From: a virus
Virus record (IMG/VR): IMGVR_UViG_3300050821_002611
Location: 1-35,456 of that record
Reading direction: 5' to 3' (one strand)
Length of the DNA: 35,456 nucleotides
Shown here: positions 14,911-22,177 of the stretch, in pieces
Layout of the letters: each line of letters starts with the position of its first letter
How positions within the stretch are numbered: the first letter of the stretch is position 1
Made by a program: the position numbers and the translations under genes
Notes under the pieces: model-generated
What the model saw: only the letters and a program-made list of their open reading frames with translations
The model's database searches: none
Told to the model about the DNA's origin: nothing

Positions 14911-16197
14911 ATGAAAAGAATACTATTTGTAGTTTTGTGCTTACTGCCGGTGGCCGTGCAGGCGCAAAGCGTGGGCTATATTGAAGCGAGCGCAGCGCAG
15001 GCAACGGCCCGTACTGTGGGCTTGCCTTACGTGGTAACTCCCCGCCGTCTGCCTGCTGCTGGCAGCGGTACAGTAACAAGTGCGTCAGTTACTACGGCTA
15101 ACGGTGTATCTGGCACGGTTGCTACTTCAACTACTACGCCTGCTTTTACGTTTACCCTTGGTGCTATTACACCTACTACAGTTAACGGAAATACGTTTAC
15201 TACCGGCACCTATACTTTGACCGGAACGGCTGGAAAAACCTTTACGTTTAATAACTCTATAACTTTGGCAGGTACAGACGGTACGACTATAACGGCACCG
15301 GCTGCTTCTGATACGCTTGCTGGGCTTGGCACTGCGCAAACCTATGTGAAGTTGCAGACTTATCAAACAGGCGCAGCAGACGGAAACAATATTGCATCCA
15401 ACACAACCGCAATTCCGGCTAGTCCTCCGGCTAGCGTATTTACGCCGAACACCTTTTTTATCACCGCTCCTTTTGCGGCAAATGCTTCTAATTTTTGCGT
15501 TTACGGATATGCAAACGACACTGGAACAAACACTGGAAACGAAGGTGGGGGAGGAGTTTTTAGATATACTTGCTCAACGACATCAAATAGTGTGGGTCAT
15601 GGCGCAGAAGTTCGTAACGACGCCAAGGGGGTGGCCGGTCAGTATGACGGCCTATTTGTGTTCATGGATGCCAGTCAAGCGTCATTTACCAACAGCCAAT
15701 TTTTTAATGGAATCTTCATTCGTCCTGAAATATATCTGGCTAACGGTACTACGCCTTCGACAACAGGTATAAACGCTGCTATACACGTCAATGCTTGCGT
15801 AGGCGGGGCTTCGCAATACGCTTTGCTGGCTTCAAATGCAATAGCTGTTGGTAGCGTCAACGGTTCTTTTGGCTGGGCGGGCGGTACCGGAGCAGGTGCG
15901 TCCATTACGCAGATTACAAGCCGGTCAACAGGTGTTACGGCCAACACGCCAAACGGCATAATCCAGTTGGTCAGCGCAGCCGGTTCGATTCTTCCGACAA
16001 GTTTTATCGTTTCTGATTCAGTTGTCGGCGCGTTAGATTCCGTGCAAGTAATTCAGTTAACGGGTGCAGACGCATATGAAATTTTTACCACGGCGGTGAC
16101 TGCCGGGGCGTTTAAGGTAACGTTTTTCACCACGGGCGGCACGACAACAGAGCAGCCAGTTTTCAAATTCTTTGTTATCAAAGGATCGAACAATTGA
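14911..16197 (+). CDS. fibre-like protein with Sec signal peptide, 428 aa
   Basis: The N-terminus MKRILFVVLCLLPVAVQAQS is a textbook signal peptide with cleavage likely after VQA. Residues about 50-145 are Thr/Ser/Gly-rich with the spacing seen in phage tail-fibre shafts (GTVTSASVTTANGVSGTVAT, LTGTAGKTFTFNNSITLAGT). The C-terminal 250 residues are mixed beta (FLVF-type strands, GNEGGGGVFRYTC) and end VFKFFVIKGSNN, like receptor-binding heads. A virion fibre would not need secretion, so this protein may act outside the cell or in the periplasm, or the leader may serve in assembly. The start is one base after a TAA at 14907-14909. Confidence 0.65.
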   Translation: MKRILFVVLCLLPVAVQAQSVGYIEASAAQATARTVGLPYVVTPRRLPAAGSGTVTSASVTTANGVSGTVATSTTTPAFTFTLGAITPTTVNGNTFTTGTYTLTGTAGKTFTFNNSITLAGTDGTTITAPAASDTLAGLGTAQTYVKLQTYQTGAADGNNIASNTTAIPASPPASVFTPNTFFITAPFAANASNFCVYGYANDTGTNTGNEGGGGVFRYTCSTTSNSVGHGAEVRNDAKGVAGQYDGLFVFMDASQASFTNSQFFNGIFIRPEIYLANGTTPSTTGINAAIHVNACVGGASQYALLASNAIAVGSVNGSFGWAGGTGAGASITQITSRSTGVTANTPNGIIQLVSAAGSILPTSFIVSDSVVGALDSVQVIQLTGADAYEIFTTAVTAGAFKVTFFTTGGTTTEQPVFKFFVIKGSNN

Positions 16198-16201
16198 TAC
16201 T

Positions 16202-16399
16202 ATGAATAAAACCAAAGTTGTACATGGCCTCTCGGGGCTTGTTAAGGCGCTTTTTCTTGCCGGTTGGATATACAAGCAAGGGCTGCTTCGTGCGTTTGAC
16301 GGCGCATTTCAATTCAACCTATTTCAAACGATTATTGTTTTCTTCGCCATATCCACCGTCAAAGACTTTGCCCACTTTTTCGCCCACGAAACCAAATGA
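16202..16399 (+). CDS. small membrane protein, 65 aa
   Basis: The sequence MNKTKVVHGLSGLVKALFLAGWIYKQGLLRAF is represented by two hydrophobic segments: about residues 10-28 (LSGLVKALFLAGWIYKQG) and 38-58 (FNLFQTIIVFFAISTVKDF). Aromatic and His residues are frequent at the end (DFAHFFAHETK). The ATG at 16202 follows TTGATACT, five bases after the previous stop. Paired by ATGA with another membrane protein, it could be part of a holin/antiholin pair, but the sequence alone does not show this. Confidence 0.55.
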   Translation: MNKTKVVHGLSGLVKALFLAGWIYKQGLLRAFDGAFQFNLFQTIIVFFAISTVKDFAHFFAHETK

Positions 16400-16599
16400 A
16401 GAACTACCGCAAGCTTATTCTTGGCCTTGTGTACCTGCTTTGCATGACAGGTATTGCGTTGTATTCGATTGGCACCGGTCATCCGGTTGACTTGGGCATG
16501 GGTTCCTTTGCTGGCGGCGTTGCCGCAGGCGTGGGCACGTTGGTGTGGGGTTACAATAAAGAACACGAATTTGAGCAAAAGACCCCGCCCGCTTCCTGA
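16396..16599 (+). CDS. small two-helix membrane protein, holin candidate, 67 aa
   Basis: Two predicted membrane helices, about residues 6-27 (KLILGLVYLLCMTGIALYSI) and 34-53 (GMGSFAGGVAAGVGTLVWGY), are joined by a short loop. A charged C-terminal tail (NKEHEFEQKTPPAS) follows. Size and topology match class II holins, but small phage membrane proteins of other roles look the same. The ATG overlaps the previous gene's stop. No endolysin gene is adjacent. Confidence 0.55.
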   Translation: MKNYRKLILGLVYLLCMTGIALYSIGTGHPVDLGMGSFAGGVAAGVGTLVWGYNKEHEFEQKTPPAS

Positions 16600-16601
16600 C
16601 C

Positions 16602-17270
16602 ATGCCAATCCAACTTGTCACCAACGACGCGCCCGGCGTGCTACCCGTGGACATTGCCTTTGCGTTGCAGCACATGCGCGCGCCGGACGATGACACGGCG
16701 TTGGTACAGTTGTACCTACAGGCGGCGGTTAACCTGATTGAAGATTACACGGGCCGGGCATTGATCCGTAAAACGTACTGCCTGAATTTGGATTCATGGC
16801 CAAACTACCGTAGCTTTTGGCCCACTTTCCGCAGCTACGTGCCGTCAGAGATACACCCGCTTTGGACGAATGACAATTTGCGGTCAATAGAGCTGCGCCG
16901 CACGCCGCTTATTGCAATCAACACCGTCAAGTATTACGATCCGGCCACGCTGTCACTACTGACAATGGACGCATCCAACTATGCCGCCGATACAGTCAGT
17001 GTGCCTGGCCGGATCGTATTCGTTGAGAATGGGTACACCTTGCCTGATTTGGTCAAACGGCCTGACGCCGTGCAGATAAATTTCGATGCAGGATACAGTA
17101 CCAAAGGCAGTGGGGTGGACGCTTCGTTGCAGGTTGCCGTATTAATGCTGGCCACCGTGTTCTACAATGACCGCAGCGCCGTTACGGACATTAACGCCAA
17201 GGAAATGCCGCTGCACTTGCGCCATATCCTGCGCGCCATGCGGGTTGAATCCATGATGCAGGAAAAATAA
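16602..17270 (+). CDS. head-tail connector protein (phiE125 gp8-like), 222 aa
   Basis: The layout fits the gp8/gp6-like connector family: an N-terminal helical part (DDDTALVQLYLQAAVNLIED, YTGRALIRKTY) is followed by a beta segment (LRSIELRRTPLIAINTVKYY), RPDAVQINFDAGYST, and a C-terminal helix (VAVLMLATVFYNDRSA). Such proteins dock beneath the portal and close the DNA exit. It lies unusually far (4.5 kb) from the other connector gene at 21809. Confidence 0.8.
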   Translation: MPIQLVTNDAPGVLPVDIAFALQHMRAPDDDTALVQLYLQAAVNLIEDYTGRALIRKTYCLNLDSWPNYRSFWPTFRSYVPSEIHPLWTNDNLRSIELRRTPLIAINTVKYYDPATLSLLTMDASNYAADTVSVPGRIVFVENGYTLPDLVKRPDAVQINFDAGYSTKGSGVDASLQVAVLMLATVFYNDRSAVTDINAKEMPLHLRHILRAMRVESMMQEK

Positions 17271-17272
17271 AA

Positions 17273-17626
17273 ATGCCTTTCATCGTTGATACCGTACTAG
17301 ACGTGCCGCTGAACGAAGACAGCGTGCTAGAGTTCGACGTGACTCTGGACGGCAACGTTATGGACGTTACGGGCTGTTCGTTCCTGTTCCTCGCCAAGAT
17401 AAACCGGGACGATACGGACGGCAATGCGGTGATAACGAAAGTTAGCAGCGACAGTACACAACTGCGCATCATCAATGCCGGCGCTGGCGTCGTGTACGTT
17501 TACCTGACAGCAGGCGACCTGCCAAACCTGCTGCCAACACAGCCCCTTTACTTTCAGTTAAGAATTACTGCCACGGATGGACGCACGGGCGTAGTCCTTT
17601 CGGGGTATCTCCTAATTAAGCCCTAA
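17273..17626 (+). CDS. putative beta-sandwich virion protein, 117 aa
   Basis: The whole sequence is one small beta-domain: MPFIVDTVLDVPLNEDSVLE, FDVTLDGNVMDVTGCSFLFL, then QLRIINAGAGVVYVYLTAGD and LYFQLRITATDGRTGVV. The pattern resembles the immunoglobulin-like or upper-baseplate (BppU N-terminal type) domains that anchor appendages. The start follows an A-rich leader two bases after the connector stop. Confidence 0.6.
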   Translation: MPFIVDTVLDVPLNEDSVLEFDVTLDGNVMDVTGCSFLFLAKINRDDTDGNAVITKVSSDSTQLRIINAGAGVVYVYLTAGDLPNLLPTQPLYFQLRITATDGRTGVVLSGYLLIKP

Positions 17627-17640
17627 CAATACTAAACATC

Positions 17641-18051
17641 ATGGCCTCTGGAAAATCGAACTATCTGGCTCAAAAGCTACTCAACAACCTGTTTGGGTTG
17701 TCGTCCTATACCGTGCCCGCAAATTTCTACGCGGCGCTTTTCACTACCTCGCCCGGCGCGGGCAATACCGGCGTTGAATTGTCCGGCAACGGTTATGCCC
17801 GTGTGGCTATTCCCGGCAACGGTACGTACTGGTCATTGACCGCCCAAACGCTTAGCAATCTGCTTAGCATCGCCTTCCCGGTCTTCACTGGCGGCACTAC
17901 CGGCACCGTGCTTTCCGTGGGCCTGTACGACGCTTCCAGCTCAGGCAACCTGCTGTACTTCGCTGATCTAGCCAGCGCGTACCAAAAGACCTACACCACC
18001 AACGACCAGCCCATTATTCCGGCTGGTGGCCTGACGATTACCGAAAGCTGA
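17641..18051 (+). CDS. tail fibre-like protein, 136 aa
   Basis: The pattern NYLAQKLLNNLFGLSSYTVP, ANFYAALFTTSPGAGNTGVE, GNGYARVAI, FTGGTTGTVLSVGLYDASSS and GNLLYFADL is that of a widespread short phage protein often annotated as a tail fibre or minor structural protein, with a conserved ending (PIIPAGGLTIT). It probably forms a small beta-propeller- or jelly-roll-like module. Its start leader is CAATACTAAACATC. It immediately precedes the repeat-built protein (gap 3 bases). Confidence 0.7.
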   Translation: MASGKSNYLAQKLLNNLFGLSSYTVPANFYAALFTTSPGAGNTGVELSGNGYARVAIPGNGTYWSLTAQTLSNLLSIAFPVFTGGTTGTVLSVGLYDASSSGNLLYFADLASAYQKTYTTNDQPIIPAGGLTITES

Positions 18052-18054
18052 GTA

Positions 18055-19392
18055 ATGGCCCTTTCGGCAAACATTCGTCGCGTGCTGGTGTTCTCCGCAG
18101 TGTGTCGTCGCGTCTTCTTAGGCGTGTTCGACACACTGGCGGCGGCGCTTGGCCGCGCGTTGCTTGCCGCAGGGCTTGTCAGGGGCCGTACGCAGACGGC
18201 TACCACCGTGGGAAGTGCTTCTGCCGTGGCAACAGCCCGCAGAGGCCGCACAAACGCGCCCACAGTGGTGGCGGCTGCACAGGCCGTCAGTACGCAGTAT
18301 CGTATGCGGCTACCTATTGCGGCATTCACGGGCCTGTCTTCCGCCGCCTTTCCCACGATCCGTGCGCGGCTGAATGCCGCAACATTGCCGCTTGCTGCCG
18401 CTGTTGCCGCCGTTTTCAACAAGATTGGCCAGACCAGCGTAGCCGTTATCGGAAAAGCGACAACGGCGGTTGTGCCGCAGCGCCTGCGCTTATCGTCCGC
18501 CGTAGTGTCCGCAGCCGTTGTGGCCACTACCGCCATTTTACGGCAGCGTTTGGCATCCTTGGCCGCTAGCTGCGGCGCGGCTGTCGTGGCTGATCCTGTG
18601 CGCGCACGGGTTATTTCTGCGCTGTCGGCGGTCTGTCACGCTGCCGCCACCAGTACGGCGGTGCGCATTCGTTTTATTTACGCCACGATCTTGGGCGATG
18701 CCGCGCTAACCTGTCAGGTTATCACAGCCTACGTTGATATTGTCGGCCATGCCGTACTAAACGTTGTCATTGGTCAGGCCATACGCCTGATCGTGGCCGT
18801 GTCCGCAATGTGTACGCCAATCGTGCGGGTGGTGCGGTGGCGGTGGAATAACTCCGTAGTGACTGCTGCTGCTGCTGCTGCCGTGGTATTGCCGCGCAGC
18901 CGTGTTAATCTGGCCAGTATCGCGGCTGCCTGCACGAATGTCTGCCAAGCTATTCGTGGCAAGGTCAACGTACTGAGCGTGGCCGGTCTTTCTGTGCTGA
19001 CGCAGCAATTACTTCGCATAAAGCAAAACATGGCGGCGGTCGCAGCGATTGCCACGCCTGTTGTATTTGTAACGCGCACGCGGCTAATGTCAGCGGCCAC
19101 AACGGGCTTGGCTGCTGCTGTCGCCGTCTTCGCACGGGGCCGCACAATGGTATTATCTGCTACCGGCGTCAGTATGCTGGTTTCGCAGGCTGTTCGTGGC
19201 CGGCAGATACTTACCACAGTGCTTGGCACTGTAGCGTTGGTATCGACGCCCACGCGGGTTCGGCTGCTGCGTGCGACCTGCACCGGCACAGCGGCTATTA
19301 CCCCAATTGGTCAACGGTACACACCGTTCCAAGACGCCTACGGCGTACTATTCGCAGACAACAACGGCAATTTGCTAGCGTACCTAAATTGA
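18055..19392 (+). CDS. repeat-built Ala/Val/Arg-rich protein, 445 aa
   Basis: From about residue 42 to 425 the sequence breaks into about nineteen units of 18-22 residues. Each opens with an R-x-R pair followed by a hydrophobic, Ala-rich stretch; examples are RGRTMVLSATGVSMLVSQAV, RGRQILTTVLGTVALVSTP and RTRLMSAATTGLAAAVAVFA. The periodicity suits beta-hairpins stacked along a fibre or solenoid and resembles repeat minor tail proteins of some actinophages. The end (FQDAYGVLFADNNGNLLAYL) is distinct and may cap the structure. Codons for a run of Ala use a CTG-phased GCTGCT tract near 18862. Opposite-strand frames here are shadows. No domain recognised. Confidence 0.6.
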   Translation: MALSANIRRVLVFSAVCRRVFLGVFDTLAAALGRALLAAGLVRGRTQTATTVGSASAVATARRGRTNAPTVVAAAQAVSTQYRMRLPIAAFTGLSSAAFPTIRARLNAATLPLAAAVAAVFNKIGQTSVAVIGKATTAVVPQRLRLSSAVVSAAVVATTAILRQRLASLAASCGAAVVADPVRARVISALSAVCHAAATSTAVRIRFIYATILGDAALTCQVITAYVDIVGHAVLNVVIGQAIRLIVAVSAMCTPIVRVVRWRWNNSVVTAAAAAAVVLPRSRVNLASIAAACTNVCQAIRGKVNVLSVAGLSVLTQQLLRIKQNMAAVAAIATPVVFVTRTRLMSAATTGLAAAVAVFARGRTMVLSATGVSMLVSQAVRGRQILTTVLGTVALVSTPTRVRLLRATCTGTAAITPIGQRYTPFQDAYGVLFADNNGNLLAYLN

Positions 19393-19399
19393 TTTCAAC

Positions 19400-19924
19400 A
19401 TGAGCAAACGCTTTAACGATTCTTCTTACCCAACCTGCGCGTCAATCGCCGCTATCAATGCGGACGATTTTTTTGGCATGGACGGGGCAACAGCGGCAAC
19501 GCGCAATATAAAGCCAAGTATGTTTATTGGTTCGATGCCGTTTTTAATTAAGCTGGCCAACTTAACTGTACTAACGGCGGGTACGCCTGCTGATATTGGC
19601 AGCGTGACGCTGCCTGCATGGCTCACACGGTTTTGTTTGTACGGTGCTGCCGCAGGGCCAGCGCAGGCGTCAGGGCTTATCTGTATTGCTGAATCAGCTT
19701 CCGGCACGCTGGCCGGCGCAAGCTTTACGTTACGCGATACCGCGTCAGGTGCGGGCAACGCGCTAAGCAATGCGTTCACCGGGCCAATTGCCGCAAACGG
19801 TCTTTCGCAGACATCCGGTTCAAACGTGGCGTCTGCCGGTACAACTATTTTCGTCAATCAGACCGCCAACAGCGCCAACGCTGGCACAATCTCCGTTTAC
19901 GCTTTGGTCATCCCTCTTTTGTAA
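19400..19924 (+). CDS. fibre/head-fibre-like protein, non-secreted paralogue, 174 aa
   Basis: Residues about 1-45 (NDSSYPTCASIAAINADDFF, GMDGATAATRNIKPSMFIG) look like an attachment segment of phage structural proteins. The remainder is a beta domain that is clearly paralogous to the next gene: shared stretches include LTVLTAGTPADIGSVTLPAW, LTRFCLYG, ESASGTLAGASFTLRDTASG and a common end SANAGTISVYALVIPLL. It has no signal peptide, so it is likely the virion copy of the domain. Confidence 0.65.
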   Translation: MSKRFNDSSYPTCASIAAINADDFFGMDGATAATRNIKPSMFIGSMPFLIKLANLTVLTAGTPADIGSVTLPAWLTRFCLYGAAAGPAQASGLICIAESASGTLAGASFTLRDTASGAGNALSNAFTGPIAANGLSQTSGSNVASAGTTIFVNQTANSANAGTISVYALVIPLL

Positions 19925-19950
19925 GCACTAAAACAACCAACCCAACTAAC

Positions 19951-20439
19951 ATGTCCACGTTAATTAGAAAGTTCCGGGTGGCCTTTGCCGCCTTGTTTGT
20001 ATCATTCGCAGGCGTACTATGCGCCCAGCAGTCTCTTTCGCCAATTGTACTAAAGATTGCCAACGTATCCGTACTGACGGGCAGCACGGGCGATATTGGT
20101 ACCGTTGATATACCCGCGTGGGTAACGCGCTTTACTTTGGACGGCGGCGGCGCCGGCCCCATGTCGTCGCCGTCCGTGTTTATCGTAACTGAAACGGCAA
20201 CCGGCGATATTTCCGCGTCCAACTTCGTGCTGCGTGACGGCCCCGGTGGCACCGGGCAGGCCGTATCCGGCACAATCGTTGCCCGCGCGTTTGCCGGTCA
20301 GGTCAACTACGCGGCGTCGTATTGGGCCATGCCGGGCGGCGTAATTTCCACAGGTACGACGTTGTACCTTAACCAAACGGTGTGCAGTGCCAACGCCGGC
20401 ACGGTGTCTGTGTACGTTAAGATTTTACCCCTACCGTGA
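19951..20439 (+). CDS. secreted paralogue of the preceding fibre-like protein, 162 aa
   Basis: The N-terminus MSTLIRKFRVAFAALFVSFA with GVLCAQQS is a signal peptide: a basic start, a hydrophobic core and probable cleavage after LCA. The mature part is the same domain as in the preceding gene: VSVLTGSTGDIGTVDIPAWV, TRFTLDGG, ETATGDISASNFVLRDG and SANAGTVSVYVKILPL. Thus a domain present in a cytoplasm-made structural protein is duplicated in an exported form. Possible roles include a decoy, receptor masking (superinfection exclusion) or an outer-surface lectin; the sequence cannot choose among these. Confidence 0.65.
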   Translation: MSTLIRKFRVAFAALFVSFAGVLCAQQSLSPIVLKIANVSVLTGSTGDIGTVDIPAWVTRFTLDGGGAGPMSSPSVFIVTETATGDISASNFVLRDGPGGTGQAVSGTIVARAFAGQVNYAASYWAMPGGVISTGTTLYLNQTVCSANAGTVSVYVKILPLP

Positions 20440-21296
20440 ACACACGCTATGCCATTATTATTCTGGCCCTTTCTCTGTCCGGCTGTGCCAACCCAATTAC
20501 AAGCTGGCTTAACAAGCGCCATGCAGAGCAGCAGGCGCAGGCCGTGCAGGCAATTAGCGCGCAGGTGCAGCCGTTGCTTGAAGCCAGCCAGAAGCAGCAC
20601 GACGCAGACGTAGCCTTGGCTGCTAATCAGGCAGCTTTGGCTGCGCAGCAGAAAGTACGCTTGGACGTGCTGCACCAGTACGTGCTTGGCGCCGGTCAGG
20701 CGCTTTCACTCGTGCAAAACCCTTCTGACGAAGTGGTGGTTGCGCAGACGTTGACCAGCTACGCGGAGCAGGGATTCGACCCGCTGACGGATCAGCAGAA
20801 GCAGTGGATTACGCAGCTAGTCAAAGGACTGGTGGCAAAGAACGCCGCAGACCGCGCAGCCGCCGCCAAGCAGCTTGCCGACTCACAGGCGGCGCTACAG
20901 CAGACACGCGCCAAGGTCGATACCCTGACCACGGAAAATGCCGCACTGACTGTGGACAAAGCCGCAGCCGTGCAGCAGGAAACAGAACAGCGTCAGGCGC
21001 TGGGGTCGTTGTCTGATCGTGCCACGGCGGTTGCAGCCAAACTAACGGCTGCGCTGGCAAAGCAGTCGTGGTGGAAATCGCTTATCGTTTGTACGCTTTG
21101 GGCTGTTGGCCTGCCGTGGCTGTTCGTGTACGTGTTGCTGCCGCTTGCCGCCGCTGTGTATCCGCCGCTGCTGCCGTTGTCGCTGACTTTTGAAAAAGTC
21201 GGCCATGCCGTACTGCACGCAATTTTTCTCCCCATTCATTCCTTTCTACGGATGTTTGAGGCGAAAGTAACCGCTAAACTGTCAACCATTAAATAG
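20436..21296 (+). CDS. lipoprotein with long helical domain and C-terminal membrane segment, unimolecular-spanin-like, 286 aa
   Basis: A GTG overlapping the previous TGA (GTGA) starts NTRYAIIILALSLSGCANP, a lipoprotein signal with lipobox LSGC and Cys17. Residues about 28-210 are highly helical and Ala/Gln-rich (EQQAQAVQAISAQVQPLLEA, KQLADSQAALQQTRAKVDTL), so probably a periplasm-spanning coiled coil. A hydrophobic region spans about residues 215-250 (SLIVCTLWAVGLPWLFVYVL), followed by an amphipathic tail. A lipid anchor at one end and a membrane helix at the other is the architecture of unimolecular spanins, although those are usually shorter. An alternative is an envelope protein unrelated to lysis. 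Confidence 0.6.
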   Translation: MNTRYAIIILALSLSGCANPITSWLNKRHAEQQAQAVQAISAQVQPLLEASQKQHDADVALAANQAALAAQQKVRLDVLHQYVLGAGQALSLVQNPSDEVVVAQTLTSYAEQGFDPLTDQQKQWITQLVKGLVAKNAADRAAAAKQLADSQAALQQTRAKVDTLTTENAALTVDKAAAVQQETEQRQALGSLSDRATAVAAKLTAALAKQSWWKSLIVCTLWAVGLPWLFVYVLLPLAAAVYPPLLPLSLTFEKVGHAVLHAIFLPIHSFLRMFEAKVTAKLSTIK

Positions 21297-21303
21297 TACT
21301 AAT

Positions 21304-21528
21304 ATGTCCAACCAATTCTTACTTGGCGTGCTCTGCGGCATCGCAGTCACCGTTACGTTTATCGTACTTCACGTTCAGCTTCTGGCTTGGCTCAATAAAG
21401 AGTACCAAGCCCTTGCCTTGGAGTATCACAAGCTTAAAGCCGCGCTGGCGCAGAAGGAAGCTGAACTGCAAACACTGCGTCCAGCTGGCGCTTCGGGTAC
21501 GGCAAACGTTGGCGTCAAACTGAACTGA
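21304..21528 (+). CDS. small membrane-anchored coiled-coil protein, 74 aa
   Basis: A hydrophobic N-terminal helix (FLLGVLCGIAVTVTFIVLHV, about residues 5-27) is followed by a charged helix (EYQALALEYHKLKAALAQKE, AELQTLRP) and a polar tail. This is the layout of an inner-membrane spanin or a membrane anchor. It follows the lipoprotein with a short gap and has the leader AGTACTAAT before the ATG. It may work with that lipoprotein in lysis (inference). Confidence 0.55.
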   Translation: MSNQFLLGVLCGIAVTVTFIVLHVQLLAWLNKEYQALALEYHKLKAALAQKEAELQTLRPAGASGTANVGVKLN

Positions 21529-21530
21529 CA

Positions 21531-21809
21531 ATGCAGCCAAAACCTTCCAGCATGAACAAAGAGCGAAGAGAACACTTCAATTTAAATACGATACTAATTG
21601 GTGTACTTCTTGCGCTTGGCGGCTGGGGGTTAAGCAAGCTGTCTGATCTGCAAACCAACTTCGCAGGGGTCAACGCGCGAATGGACAATATCGAAAAAGT
21701 TGCCGACAAGCTGGATTCGCGCGTTGGCTACGTTGAAAACAAACTGCGTGACGACGAAGTTGCCAATGCCAACGGCCAGCCAATCGGAATGCACGGCGTA
21801 CACAACTAA
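21531..21809 (+). CDS. small membrane protein with helical domain, 92 aa
   Basis: The sequence MNKERREHFNLNTIL (from residue 8) with a membrane helix (ILIGVLLALGGWGLSKL) and a following coiled-coil region (LQTNFAGVNARMDNIEKVAD, KLDSRVGYVENKL) matches many short phage proteins of unknown role placed near lysis genes, similar in shape to haemolysin XhlA-like proteins. An alternative start at 21552 would give that shorter N-terminus. Its TAA overlaps the next start by one base (TAATG). Confidence 0.55.
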   Translation: MQPKPSSMNKERREHFNLNTILIGVLLALGGWGLSKLSDLQTNFAGVNARMDNIEKVADKLDSRVGYVENKLRDDEVANANGQPIGMHGVHN

Positions 21810-22177
21810 TGCCCAAGCTCAACAGATACCCGCGCCTTAACAGGTATATCACGATCCAAAGCCGTGACGCGGGGCGGGGCGTAGGCGGCAGTCTAGAGCC
21901 CGTTTGGGACGATCTGTTTACGAACGTACCGGCATGCCGTCAGGACGAACAGGGCTCGCGCTATGACACGTCAGTATCAGGCCAGCAGGTCAACAACACC
22001 CTGCGCACGTACTTTACGGTGCGCTGGACGGCAGCCTTAGCTGCCTTGGACGGGTCGCAGCGAATCGTACACGAAGGCCGGATATTTAAGCTGTGCGGCC
22101 AGCCGATTGAACCGGACGTAATGCCCGGCAGGACGTACCTGCAATTTTTCGCGGAGGCTGGTGCGGCCAAGCTATGA
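21809..22177 (+). CDS. head-tail adaptor/head closure protein, 122 aa
   Basis: A basic N-terminus (LNRYPRLNRYITIQSRDAGR) leads into a small beta-barrel pattern: GGSLEPVWDDLFTNVPACRQ, NTLRTYFTVRW, ALDGSQRIVHEGRIFKLC and a C-terminal strand. This is the usual shape of SPP1 gp16-like head-closure (Phage_H_T_join) proteins. It is followed directly by other neck and tail completion genes, as expected for that role, though far from its partner at 16602. Confidence 0.75.
   Translation: MPKLNRYPRLNRYITIQSRDAGRGVGGSLEPVWDDLFTNVPACRQDEQGSRYDTSVSGQQVNNTLRTYFTVRWTAALAALDGSQRIVHEGRIFKLCGQPIEPDVMPGRTYLQFFAEAGAAKL

Noticed and set aside
17991-18536. 181-codon antisense frame over the repeat-built protein
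   Set aside because: Both strands are open because of the Ala/Val-rich GC-rich repeats; the plus frame fits gene spacing (3 and 8 bases), the minus one does not.
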